Of a stretch of 64,000 bases of DNA, positions 1 to 7,895 are shown one piece after another (within the stretch, counting starts at the first letter, position 1; every line of letters starts with the position of its first letter). Origin of the DNA: Sediminicola sp963974715. GTDB taxonomy: Bacteria > Bacteroidota > Bacteroidia > Flavobacteriales > Flavobacteriaceae. Position numbers and translations under genes: made by a program. The stretch is taken from contig CAXBDK010000002.1 in NCBI GenBank assembly GCA_963974715.1, forward strand, positions 124,001 through 188,000, read 5' to 3'. Below the pieces are notes generated by a model that worked only from the letters and a program-made list of their open reading frames with translations, was not told where the DNA came from and made no database searches.

Positions 1-1
1 C

Positions 2-103
2 CTTTTACCATTGGCCATAGGGTTCGGACAGTTCTTGTTGATCTTGATCGTAGTGGTGATCATTTTGGTCCTGATGCGTATCTATAGGGGAAATAATCGT
101 TAG
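2..103 (+). CDS. C-terminal tail of a membrane protein (cut by window start)
   Basis: Frame 2 is open from the first base to a TAG at 101-103 and encodes 33 residues. The tail is very hydrophobic (leucine, isoleucine and valine through the middle) and ends in a short basic stretch, RIYRGNNR, which fits a last membrane helix followed by a cytoplasmic tail. The rest of the gene lies before the window, so the family cannot be named. Its stop overlaps the stop of radA by 4 bases in a tail-to-tail arrangement. Confidence 0.5.
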   Translation, partial: LLPLAIGFGQFLLILIVVVIILVLMRIYRGNNR

Positions 104-1461
104 GAGAAAAGGCCATTGGTCATCTCCTCGATCCTGGAGACCAACTTTATGGCTATTTTGTCGTTCTTTAATGCCAGTTTGTTATTTTTGGACACGTAAA
201 TAGTATGGAACCCCAATTTTTCGGCCTCCAAGATACGTTGCTCTACCCTTTGTACCGGCCTAATTTCACCGGCAAGCCCTATTTCAGCGGCAAAACAGAT
301 CCCTTTTTCAATGGCTATGTCCTCATTGCTGGAAAGTATGGCCGCAACGACCGCCAAATCTATGGCCGGATCGTCCACCGAAATGCCACCGGTAATGTTT
401 AGGAAAACATCCTTGGCGCCCAATCTAAACCCGGCACGTTTTTCCAATACCGCCAAGATCATGTTCAATCGCTTGCTGTTGTACCCGGTAGTGGAACGTT
501 GTGGGGTTCCGTAGACCGCTGTGCTTACCAGTGCCTGTATCTCTATCATCAAGGGCCGCATGCCTTCCACGGTTGCGGCAATCGCGGTACCGCTCAGGCC
601 TTCGTCATTTTTGGAAATTAGGATTTCGGATGGATTGTGTACTTCCCGGAGCCCACTGCCCTGCATTTCATAAATTCCCAGTTCGGCCGTGGAACCGAAC
701 CGGTTCTTTAACGACCGCAGGATACGGTATACGTAGTTCCTATCCCCTTCAAATTGAAGTACTGTGTCCACCATATGTTCAAGGATTTTTGGACCAGCTA
801 GGGTACCATCTTTGGTAATATGGCCGATAAGCACCACGGGGGTGTTGGTTTCCTTCGCAAATTTAATGAGCTCGGCGGTACATTCGCGGATCTGCGATAT
901 GCTTCCCGCCGCCGATTCAAGATAGTCGGAATGCAGGGTTTGGATGGAATCGATCACTACGATGTCCGGTTCGGTCGCCACTATTTGTTGAAAAATGTTC
1001 TGGGTCTTCGTTTCCGTGAGGATGTAACAGGTGTCGCTATCGGGATGGATGCGGTCTGCCCTCATTTTTATTTGTTTTTGGCTTTCCTCCCCTGAAACAT
1101 AGAGGGTCTTATAAGGTAGTTTTAAGGCTATTTGAAGCAAAAGCGTACTCTTTCCTATGCCTGGTTCCCCACCTAGCAGTATAAGCGAGCCAGGGACAAT
1201 GCCGCCTCCAAGGACCCTGTTGAATTCTTGATCGAAAGTGTCTAGGCGGAGTTCCTTTTCAATGTTTATTTCATTTACCCGTAACGGTTTGGAAACGGTC
1301 TTGGCTCCGTTCGATGGACTTTTCCAGACTGTTTTTTCTTCGGTCTGTACCACCTCCTCAACTACGGTGTTCCATTCCTTACATCCCGAACACTGTCCGA
1401 CCCATTTGGCAAATTGGGTTCCGCAATTCTGGCAGAAAAAGGCTGTTTTTGTTTTGGCCAT
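100..1461 (-). CDS. radA: DNA repair protein RadA (branch-migration ATPase)
   Basis: RadA/Sms processes recombination intermediates with RecA. The 453-residue protein has an N-terminal C4 zinc finger (Cys 10, 13, 24, 27), a Walker A motif GGEPGIGKST near residues 97-106, a Walker B segment DIVVIDS near 166-172, the RadA signature KNRFGS at 252-257, and a C-terminal Lon-protease-like domain. These are the full set of family marks and the length is normal. The frame stays open upstream to 1521, but the start MAKTKTAFFC at 1461 is preferred because the zinc finger then sits at its usual place and a TATCTTTG promoter element lies at 1482-1489, inside the longer version. It stands alone on the minus strand. 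Confidence 0.97.
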   Translation of the reverse strand: MAKTKTAFFCQNCGTQFAKWVGQCSGCKEWNTVVEEVVQTEEKTVWKSPSNGAKTVSKPLRVNEINIEKELRLDTFDQEFNRVLGGGIVPGSLILLGGEPGIGKSTLLLQIALKLPYKTLYVSGEESQKQIKMRADRIHPDSDTCYILTETKTQNIFQQIVATEPDIVVIDSIQTLHSDYLESAAGSISQIRECTAELIKFAKETNTPVVLIGHITKDGTLAGPKILEHMVDTVLQFEGDRNYVYRILRSLKNRFGSTAELGIYEMQGSGLREVHNPSEILISKNDEGLSGTAIAATVEGMRPLMIEIQALVSTAVYGTPQRSTTGYNSKRLNMILAVLEKRAGFRLGAKDVFLNITGGISVDDPAIDLAVVAAILSSNEDIAIEKGICFAAEIGLAGEIRPVQRVEQRILEAEKLGFHTIYVSKNNKLALKNDKIAIKLVSRIEEMTNGLFS

Positions 1462-1481
1462 GGAATATTTTTGATTCCCCC

Positions 1482-1489
1482 CAAAGATA
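1482..1489 (-). promoter_or_regulatory. Bacteroidota -7 promoter element before radA
   Basis: TATCTTTG on the minus strand fits the TAnnTTTG element used by Bacteroidota sigma-70 promoters. It lies 21 bases before the chosen radA ATG, and no clear TTG -33 partner was found. Confidence 0.45.
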
Positions 1490-1547
1490 GAATAAAAGTC
1501 GGAGCCAGGATATGACCGCACATGGACATTTTCTTGCCAACATTTAC

Positions 1548-2690
1548 CTAATACCCGAAATCGGCCTTGAGCGCATCCATTTTTTCCAGGGCCATTTCCT
1601 TGGTCAGAAAATCGATTTCCTCCATGGCAAACGCCTTTTCAAAGCTGCGCAATGCTTTTTTGGGCTCTCCTAGCTGTTCGTAATGTTCCCCTTCGAAATA
1701 AAAGCCCAACATCGTTTCCGGAAAGGCTTGCTTACAGAGGTCGGAGAGGGATTTTAGGGATTCTTGGTCTTCCTTTTTTCTACTGGCGGCATAGATAGCC
1801 ATCACATCGTTCAGTTCTACGGTCTTTTTAAATCCGAAGAGGTCCTCTATCGTACTGTATTTGTCGGCAAGGTACTGGTAGACGGGACCATCCATGGTAA
1901 GGATGTTCTCTTTGTATTCTTGGGGACTGATGGGCTTGAACATGGCGAAAATCCGGTCCATGGATTTTCCGACCCCGTAAGTGGCTATGGAAACATGGTC
2001 GGCGGTATCGTACGCATCAAAATAATAGTGCAGGGACTCTTTGTCCAACTGCTTGATGGCAGCGTCCATTGTCTTTATCCTATTGGTATTTTTGCTGTTG
2101 TCGTTCTCCACGATCAGATTGTAGAATATCTTTTTCTCAAGGGCGGCCAACCTTGCGGGTACCCGACTTTCCATTTCTGGGGCCAACGTGGGGGAGATGG
2201 AGATATAGGCATTAAAAAGGGAATCTTCCTTAAAGAGATAGAAGTTCCCAAAATTGGCGGTGATATCATAGCCAACGAACATTTTAAAGGGAGCTGTGCT
2301 GTAGTTGGCCCCCACATATGGGATGAGCTCCATTCCCAAAAACTCGAAGAATTGGGTCGCCTTGTCCGAAGGGAGGCCCGAGGTTTCGTCAAAGGCACAA
2401 TCGTCGAACCTGAGGCCGTTTTTATCTTGGGAGACCCCAACCACAATGGATTCGGGCATTCCCCTAAAGGCACTATAAAATTTTGCATTGGCCACCACAT
2501 TGTCAAAAAGGTATTCCCCGTCCAGAACAAGGATCAAGGGGTATTTTTTGTCGGCCGAATAGTTTTCCGGAATGTAATAGGTAATTTCCCTCTTTTCCTG
2601 AAGTTTAAAGGATTCGAAGGTTTCGTTCTTTATCTGGGCCTTAAGGACCAGACAAGGAAGCATGGCAAGGAGTACGGACAACCGTTTCAT
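1548..2690 (-). CDS. Exported alpha/beta-hydrolase-fold protein with C-terminal TPR-like helices; nucleophile serine not visible
   Basis: The protein has 380 residues with a signal peptide ending near LKAQ. Residues about 25-260 resemble the putative-esterase (PF00756-type) fold: YPLILVLDGEYLF is the typical first strands. Where this family carries the nucleophile elbow GxSxG the sequence reads GYDIT (residues 140-144), so the catalytic serine appears replaced by aspartate. The last 80 residues are helical and TPR-like (GFYFEGEHYEQLGEPKKALRSFEKAF). A frame-extending TTG at 2708 exists, but ATG 2690 gives a clean signal peptide. It is last in the minus-strand run panC-panD-2716..3681-this gene with a 25-base gap. 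It may be a pseudo-enzyme or use another nucleophile; its substrate is unknown. Confidence 0.75.
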   Translation of the reverse strand: MKRLSVLLAMLPCLVLKAQIKNETFESFKLQEKREITYYIPENYSADKKYPLILVLDGEYLFDNVVANAKFYSAFRGMPESIVVGVSQDKNGLRFDDCAFDETSGLPSDKATQFFEFLGMELIPYVGANYSTAPFKMFVGYDITANFGNFYLFKEDSLFNAYISISPTLAPEMESRVPARLAALEKKIFYNLIVENDNSKNTNRIKTMDAAIKQLDKESLHYYFDAYDTADHVSIATYGVGKSMDRIFAMFKPISPQEYKENILTMDGPVYQYLADKYSTIEDLFGFKKTVELNDVMAIYAASRKKEDQESLKSLSDLCKQAFPETMLGFYFEGEHYEQLGEPKKALRSFEKAFAMEEIDFLTKEMALEKMDALKADFGY

Positions 2691-2715
2691 AAAGTAGGAT
2701 TTGGGCAATAGTTAT

Positions 2716-3681
2716 CTATTGGTTTCTGTTCAATAACGGTAAGAGCAGAAAAGATATTGCACCAAAGACCACGACCATTAACGTCTGTGAGATCCACATG
2801 ATCCAACCAAAGGCATCACCAGAGGCATCCGAGATCCCAAAAAACGCTAGGGAGGAACTAACGGCTATGGGGTACAGCCCGATTCCCCCATTGGTAGCGG
2901 ACATGGCAAAGGCACCGGCAACAAAGGGCACCAACAACTGGCTTACGGAAAGATCGGCTATTTCGGGAAGGGTATATTTAATGACCCAGAACATCGCAAA
3001 ATAAGCTGTCCAAATGAAAACCGTATGGAATATAAAGCCCCATTTGTTTTTCATCTTGAAAATACTGAGCAGCCCTTCCAAAAGGCCTTTGGCAAAAACC
3101 TTTATTTTAATCGCCCATTTGTTTTTTGCCTTTTTTAGAAAGATCAAAAATGACAGCAGGCCCACAAAGCCGATTCCCGCCAGCATAAAAAGCTTTTCCA
3201 GATCGAACCCTTTTTGTAGAAGTACCTCCATAATTATATCCGTCTGAAGTAAAAGGGCGGTAAATACCACAGCGAGCAGCATGATCAGATCAATGATGCG
3301 CTCGGTCACTATGGTCCCAAATCCTTTTTCGAACGGCACCCCTTCGTAGGTGGTCAGGGCGGTGGCCCGTAATAGCTCCCCAGACCTTGGGATCCCTAAA
3401 TTGGCGAAATAGGCCAATAGGATGATAAGGACCGTGTTGGAGGTTTTTGGACGATGGCCCATGGGCCTTAAAAGATAGCCCCAACGAATGGCGCGGGACA
3501 AATGGCTCAGGATCCCTATCAGAATGGATAACAGTACCCAAAATAGATCCGCACCCTTTATATAATGTAGTATCTGTCTTCTGTCTTCCCCCGAGGTCGA
3601 ATTATAGGAGTACCATACCAAAAAGATGCCGAACGCTATAGGAAGGACTGTCTTTAGGAGCTGCTTGGGGGCGGTTTTCAA
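2716..3681 (-). CDS. Lysylphosphatidylglycerol synthase/flippase-type membrane protein (UPF0104 family)
   Basis: This 321-residue integral membrane protein has about eight hydrophobic segments and matches the UPF0104/YbhN type (PF03706), the membrane half of MprF-like proteins. Family marks are SHLSRAIRWGYLL near residue 60, the FANLGIPRSGELLRA segment near 95, which resembles the conserved NxxxPxRxGExxR motif, and GGIGLYPIA near 265. No aminoacyl-transfer domain is attached, so lipid handling is likely but the substrate is open. The start is TTG, placed one base after the panD stop (TAAATTG), with no upstream ATG possible. Such tight spacing indicates cotranscription with panC and panD. Confidence 0.85.
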   Translation of the reverse strand: MKTAPKQLLKTVLPIAFGIFLVWYSYNSTSGEDRRQILHYIKGADLFWVLLSILIGILSHLSRAIRWGYLLRPMGHRPKTSNTVLIILLAYFANLGIPRSGELLRATALTTYEGVPFEKGFGTIVTERIIDLIMLLAVVFTALLLQTDIIMEVLLQKGFDLEKLFMLAGIGFVGLLSFLIFLKKAKNKWAIKIKVFAKGLLEGLLSIFKMKNKWGFIFHTVFIWTAYFAMFWVIKYTLPEIADLSVSQLLVPFVAGAFAMSATNGGIGLYPIAVSSSLAFFGISDASGDAFGWIMWISQTLMVVVFGAISFLLLPLLNRNQ

Positions 3682-3682
3682 T

Positions 3683-4033
3683 TTAGTTCAGCAAATTGGT
3701 TTCTTCGTTGGGGAATACCAATGCGGGGTTGAATTTTTTGGCTTCCTCCAATTCAAGCCTACCATATGTTATCAGAATCAGGATATCGCCCACGGCCACC
3801 TTTCGGGCCGCAGCCCCGTTCAAGGTTACCTCACCACTTCCCCTAGGTCCGGGAATGGCATAGGTTTCCAGGCGCTCACCATTGTTGTTGTTCACGATCT
3901 GGACTTTTTCACCTGTAATAATGTTGGCCGCATCCATAAGATCTTCATCAATGGTAATACTTCCTATGTAATTCAAATCGGCACCGGTAACCTTTACTCG
4001 GTGGATTTTTGATTTCACCACTTCTACTTGCAT
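3683..4033 (-). CDS. panD: Aspartate 1-decarboxylase
   Basis: PanD makes beta-alanine from L-aspartate for pantothenate synthesis. The 116-residue length is typical, and the self-cleavage site that forms the pyruvoyl cofactor is visible as Gly24-Ser25 in NYIGSITID. It lies 13 bases after panC, which uses its product, and one base before the UPF0104 gene, so the three probably share a transcript. Confidence 0.97.
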   Translation of the reverse strand: MQVEVVKSKIHRVKVTGADLNYIGSITIDEDLMDAANIITGEKVQIVNNNNGERLETYAIPGPRGSGEVTLNGAAARKVAVGDILILITYGRLELEEAKKFNPALVFPNEETNLLN

Positions 4034-4046
4034 GGGACAAAGTTAA

Positions 4047-4895
4047 TTAATTTAGGGCTATATTGTCTATTAGTCGTACGTCCTCCGCAAAAACTGCAAT
4101 AAAGGCCCTATATTTTTTAAGATCGTTTTTTTGGATCAATGGTCGTAAAGTGTCCGCCTCCGATATCTGGAAGTACTCCAACGAAAGTTTGGGATGTGCC
4201 CCAAACCTACTTTTTACCCAATCCGTCACATCTTTAGCACTTTCCGTGCCAAACTTCTCCTTAGCTCCCTTTAGGGTCTTGTAGATAAAGGAGGCTTCCT
4301 CGAACATTTCTTTGGAGAGCCGTCCGTTCCTGGAACTCATCGCCAGTCCGTTTGCTTCCCTGACAATTGGACAGCCGATAATTTCCACGGGAATCCCTTT
4401 TATGTGGACCAATTTCCGGATGATCTGCAGCTGTTGGTAGTCCTTCTCCCCAAAATATGCCCTATCCGGCCGAACGGTGAGCAGCAATCTTTCCACAATG
4501 GTTCCCACCCCATTAAAGTGGCCCTGTCTGAAGGCGCCTTCCATTACGGTGTCCAACATTTCAAAATCATAGGAATTGGATTGGGTCTGTTCTGGGTACA
4601 TATCAGCCAGGGAAGGGGCAAAAACCAGTATTTCAGGTGAAATGGTCCTTAAAAACCCGAGGTCCTGTTCCAGGTTTTTGGGATATTTTAATAGATCTTC
4701 CGGATTGTTGAACTGGGTGGGGTTCACAAAAATGCTTACTATGGCGATATCATTTTCATCCAAAGCCTTTTTCACCAGGGAGGCATGGCCTGGATGCAGG
4801 GCACCCATGGTAGGGACCAGGCCAATTTTTTTGGCATCCATTTTGATGTTCGAAAGTGCCGACCCCAATTCTTTTTTGGTCTTACATACCAACAT
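4047..4895 (-). CDS. panC: Pantothenate synthetase
   Basis: PanC condenses pantoate with beta-alanine using ATP. The 282-residue protein has the PTMGALHPGHASL motif with the HxGH-type nucleotide-binding site near residues 30-40, the second conserved block YFGEKDYQQLQ near 145, and MSSRNGRLS near 185. The frame extends to 4946, but MLVCKTKKEL at 4895 is the proper start: a TAAGTTTG promoter element at 4917-4924 lies within the longer version. It is divergent from the glycogen-synthase-like gene and heads the pan operon. Confidence 0.97.
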   Translation of the reverse strand: MLVCKTKKELGSALSNIKMDAKKIGLVPTMGALHPGHASLVKKALDENDIAIVSIFVNPTQFNNPEDLLKYPKNLEQDLGFLRTISPEILVFAPSLADMYPEQTQSNSYDFEMLDTVMEGAFRQGHFNGVGTIVERLLLTVRPDRAYFGEKDYQQLQIIRKLVHIKGIPVEIIGCPIVREANGLAMSSRNGRLSKEMFEEASFIYKTLKGAKEKFGTESAKDVTDWVKSRFGAHPKLSLEYFQISEADTLRPLIQKNDLKKYRAFIAVFAEDVRLIDNIALN

Positions 4896-4916
4896 AGGTT
4901 TTTGTTTAAAAGCTAG

Positions 4917-4924
4917 CAAACTTA
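4917..4924 (-). promoter_or_regulatory. -7 promoter element of the panC operon
   Basis: TAAGTTTG on the minus strand fits TAnnTTTG and lies 21 bases before the panC ATG. The -33 partner is weak. Confidence 0.45.
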
Positions 4925-4954
4925 TATAATTACAGCTAATCTGCATAATTTTTG

Positions 4955-4962
4955 TAATTTTG
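4955..4962 (+). promoter_or_regulatory. -7 promoter element of the glycogen-synthase-like gene
   Basis: TAATTTTG fits TAnnTTTG and lies 36 bases before the ATG at 4999, back to back with the panC promoter. No clear TTG -33 element was seen. Confidence 0.45.
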
Positions 4963-4998
4963 CCACTAGGCTTTCACGATAAATCAAATATTGCTTTT

Positions 4999-5808
4999 AT
5001 GAATGGTAAAAAGATATTGTTTGTATCTTCTGAATTAGTGCCCTATCTACCAGAGAACGAAGTTTCCCTAATGTCTTACGAAACGCCAAGGATGGTCAAC
5101 AGCAATGGAGGCCAGATCAGAATTTTTATGCCAAGGTTTGGAAACATCAATGAGCGCCGCCACCAACTTCATGAGGTGATACGTTTATCGGGAATGAATC
5201 TAGTGATCAACGATATGGATATGCCCTTGATCATAAAGGTCGCGTCCATTCCCAGGGAGCGTATACAGGTCTATTTTATCGATAATGAGGAATATTTTAA
5301 AAGAAAGGCCACCTTTACAGATGAAAACGGTCAGCTTTTCCCTGACAATGACGAACGGGCCATCTTCTTTGCCAAGGGAGTGGTCGAGACCGTTAAAAAA
5401 TTGAACTGGTCACCGGATATTATACATGTGCACGGATGGATGGCATCCCTGCTTCCCCTATATCTTAAAAAGTACTATGCGGACGAACCGTTGTTTGCAG
5501 ATAGTAAGATCGTGACTTCGGTCTATAAAAAGAGCTTCGGGGAGGATTTGGACAAGGACATGATCAAGAAAGTAGTCTTCGATGGGATAGCCGAGGAGAG
5601 CGTTAAAGTGCTGGAGGTTCCCAACTATAATAATTTGTTAAAAGTTGCCGTAGATTTTTCAGATGCAGTTATTTTGGCATCGGAAAATATTCCGGAAGAT
5701 TTGCAGGAGTACATCATGAACCTCCAAAAACCTGTGCTGCCCTTTATGCCATTACAGGAATTTGAAGAGGCGTATGCAAATTTTTACAACAATGATGTCT
5801 TAAAATAA
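4999..5808 (+). CDS. Shortened glycogen/starch synthase-like protein (GT5 N-domain only)
   Basis: The 269-residue protein aligns with the N-terminal Rossmann domain of GT5 glycogen/starch synthases: KKILFVSSELVPYL at the start, RIFMPRFGNINERRHQLHEVIRLSGM near 45-70, and PDIIHVHGWMASLLPLYL near 140-160. Full enzymes have about 470-500 residues; the whole C-terminal nucleotide-sugar domain is missing. The ADP-glucose-binding KxGGL motif after strand 1 is also absent, replaced by PENEVSLMSY. A catalytic role is therefore doubtful. The start at 4999 places the first beta strand properly; the longer frame from 4960 would include the promoter element. The stop is 5 bases before the next gene, so the two are probably cotranscribed. 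Confidence 0.85.
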   Translation: MNGKKILFVSSELVPYLPENEVSLMSYETPRMVNSNGGQIRIFMPRFGNINERRHQLHEVIRLSGMNLVINDMDMPLIIKVASIPRERIQVYFIDNEEYFKRKATFTDENGQLFPDNDERAIFFAKGVVETVKKLNWSPDIIHVHGWMASLLPLYLKKYYADEPLFADSKIVTSVYKKSFGEDLDKDMIKKVVFDGIAEESVKVLEVPNYNNLLKVAVDFSDAVILASENIPEDLQEYIMNLQKPVLPFMPLQEFEEAYANFYNNDVLK

Positions 5809-5813
5809 TTTAC

Positions 5814-7697
5814 ATGAATTTTTTCAGAAAGTTTCTATATGCCGCTTTGGTGGTAACCTTGTTTGTAATGACCGCCGTTTCCTGTGAAGAGGATATTACG
5901 ACCATTGGGGAAGGTGTCATAGGGGATAGGCCATTTGAAAGCGATAGGGCGGTGTTCGACGTTTTTGCGTATAACAAGAAAATTACGGCATCACAGACAA
6001 ACAAACTTCCAGTGTACCAGTTGGGGATATTTAACGACCCCATATATGGGAAGACCACGGCCACAATAACTTCCCAAGTGCAACTTCAATCGGGAACGGG
6101 AAATCCGACATTTGGGTCCTATTCACAGAATACAGAGGACGGGGCGGGCTCGGACGAAAGCATCGCCACCATACCCGAGAACGAGAAAGTGGATTCTGTA
6201 TATCTCTATATTCCATTTTTGACCGCCGATCAAAGTCTTCGGGATGCGGATAACGATGGGGTGGACGATGCTTTTGATACAGAGCCGGACGATCCAAACA
6301 ACGATTCGGATGGTGACGGGCTGACAAATGCCCAGGAAAGGGCCGCAGGTACGGACCCCTTGAATGCGGATACGGATGGTGACGGCATAGAGGACGGGGA
6401 AGATGAAAATACTACGGGGAACGCCTATGCCAAAAGGTTCGATCTGGACAGTATTTATGGAAATGGAAATACACCCTTGGCGGGATTGCCCTTCCATATG
6501 AAAGTGGAACGTTCCACTTATTTTTTGAGGGACCTAGATCCCAATGCCAATTTTGAGCAGGCCCAAGAGTACTATTCAAATCAGGAATTCTCCCCCAATT
6601 TCGTTTCGGATGTACTATTTGACGGGATTACCACCATAAACGATAAAGAGACGCTGTTCTTTAATGAGGACGACCCTGAAACGGAGGATGTGGATGAATC
6701 CTTGGAAGTGGAAACCCGTCTTGCCCCCGGGATCAGGGTGGCGTTGGACAATGAATTTTTTCAGACCAATATTTTGGATAAGGAGGGGTCCTCCGAGCTG
6801 CTCAGCGCAGGGAACTTTAAGGAATTTTTCAGGGGCATACATTTGTCCGTATCCGCTGCGGATGGAAGGGAACTGATGTTTTTGCTAGATCTTACCAGGG
6901 CCAATATTACCATCTACTATGAGCATGACAGTGTGGACCAGAACGAGACCACCGGGGATGCGTCCGATGACACCATCGTAAAGCTCAAGAAGACCTATGT
7001 GATGAACCTCCTCAGCGGTGGTACTACAGAACCCATAATCGGCAATGCGGTAAATACCTTTATAAACGAGTCCTATCCAGTGGATATTTCCAATAGCATG
7101 GATACGGGCACCAACGCTTCCAGGATCTACCTCAAAGGGGGAGCGGGATCCTATTCGGAAATCAAATTGTTCGAAGAGAACAACGGTAGGGAGGTCATTA
7201 ACCAGATAAAGGCCAATAATTGGGTGATCAATGAGGCCAATCTGGTATTTTACGTGGATCGTACGGCCCTTGACAATGCTTCGGCAAGCTTGGAACCGCC
7301 TCGACTATATCTGTACAATGCCGAAACAGGTAGTCCGCTCTACGATCTTCGGTTCGAGAACTCCACTTCCAATACGGCTTTGGGATCTTATTTGAACTAC
7401 GATGGCATTTTGCAAAGGACATCGGGCAAGGGCATAAGGTACAAAGTTCGAATAACCGATCATATCAATGATCTCATCATTCGTGATTCCACAAATGCCA
7501 CCTTGGCGCTTTCCCTAACATCGGATATACGGCTATCCGGCCGTGCGAACACGCTACTGGCAGATGCTACCGAGGAAGATCTTCCGGTAATGTCCACCAT
7601 CAATCCTATGGGCACCATCCTCTATGGTAGTAATGTCCCCGATACCGAAATGGATGAAAAATTAAAATTGGAAATCTTTTATACCCGAATAGATTAA
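5814..7697 (+). CDS. DUF4270 lipoprotein with inserted thrombospondin-3-type calcium repeats
   Basis: The 627-residue protein has a lipoprotein signal (hydrophobic segment then lipobox AVSC, Cys 24) and the overall pattern of DUF4270 surface proteins: ITTIGEGVIGD after the lipobox, YQLGIFNDPIYGKTTATITSQ near 65-85, and a C-terminal MGTILYGS segment. Residues about 140-200 carry acidic DxDxDGxxD repeats typical of calcium-binding thrombospondin type 3 modules (DADNDGVDD, DSDGDGLTNAQE, DTDGDGIEDGED). This is an insertion I would not expect in every member. The function of DUF4270 is unknown. It starts 5 bases after the GT5-like gene. Confidence 0.85.
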   Translation: MNFFRKFLYAALVVTLFVMTAVSCEEDITTIGEGVIGDRPFESDRAVFDVFAYNKKITASQTNKLPVYQLGIFNDPIYGKTTATITSQVQLQSGTGNPTFGSYSQNTEDGAGSDESIATIPENEKVDSVYLYIPFLTADQSLRDADNDGVDDAFDTEPDDPNNDSDGDGLTNAQERAAGTDPLNADTDGDGIEDGEDENTTGNAYAKRFDLDSIYGNGNTPLAGLPFHMKVERSTYFLRDLDPNANFEQAQEYYSNQEFSPNFVSDVLFDGITTINDKETLFFNEDDPETEDVDESLEVETRLAPGIRVALDNEFFQTNILDKEGSSELLSAGNFKEFFRGIHLSVSAADGRELMFLLDLTRANITIYYEHDSVDQNETTGDASDDTIVKLKKTYVMNLLSGGTTEPIIGNAVNTFINESYPVDISNSMDTGTNASRIYLKGGAGSYSEIKLFEENNGREVINQIKANNWVINEANLVFYVDRTALDNASASLEPPRLYLYNAETGSPLYDLRFENSTSNTALGSYLNYDGILQRTSGKGIRYKVRITDHINDLIIRDSTNATLALSLTSDIRLSGRANTLLADATEEDLPVMSTINPMGTILYGSNVPDTEMDEKLKLEIFYTRID

Positions 7698-7786
7698 AGA
7701 AGCAACCTGTATACCACTCGTAGGATTTTTACGTTATTTCAACCGTATCATGTTTAATTTCTCGTTTACATACTGTAGATTTACGC

Positions 7787-7814
7787 AGTAGGTAAGAACT
7801 GATATGCACCTACT
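7787..7814. repeat. Inverted repeat between the DUF4270 gene and glmS
   Basis: AGTAGGT (7787-7793) and ACCTACT (7808-7814) form a 7-bp inverted repeat with a 14-base loop. There is no T-run after it, so a terminator role is weak; it lies just before the glmS -7 element and could be an operator. Confidence 0.35.
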
Positions 7815-7830
7815 TAAGGGTGAACGCTTT

Positions 7831-7838
7831 TATATTTG
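7831..7838 (+). promoter_or_regulatory. -7 promoter element of glmS
   Basis: TATATTTG fits TAnnTTTG, 58 bases before the glmS ATG. It also lies at the start of the upstream-extended frame, supporting the internal start. Confidence 0.45.
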
Positions 7839-7895
7839 CCCATCGGACCTACCGTTTGGGGTCTATTTAAGGACAATAACATAATTTTTTGGACT

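Noticed and set aside
1764..2711. Long plus-strand frame of 315 codons opposite the esterase-like gene
   Set aside because: It is antisense to a gene with a signal peptide and a clear fold, has no family pattern, and is a product of codon bias.
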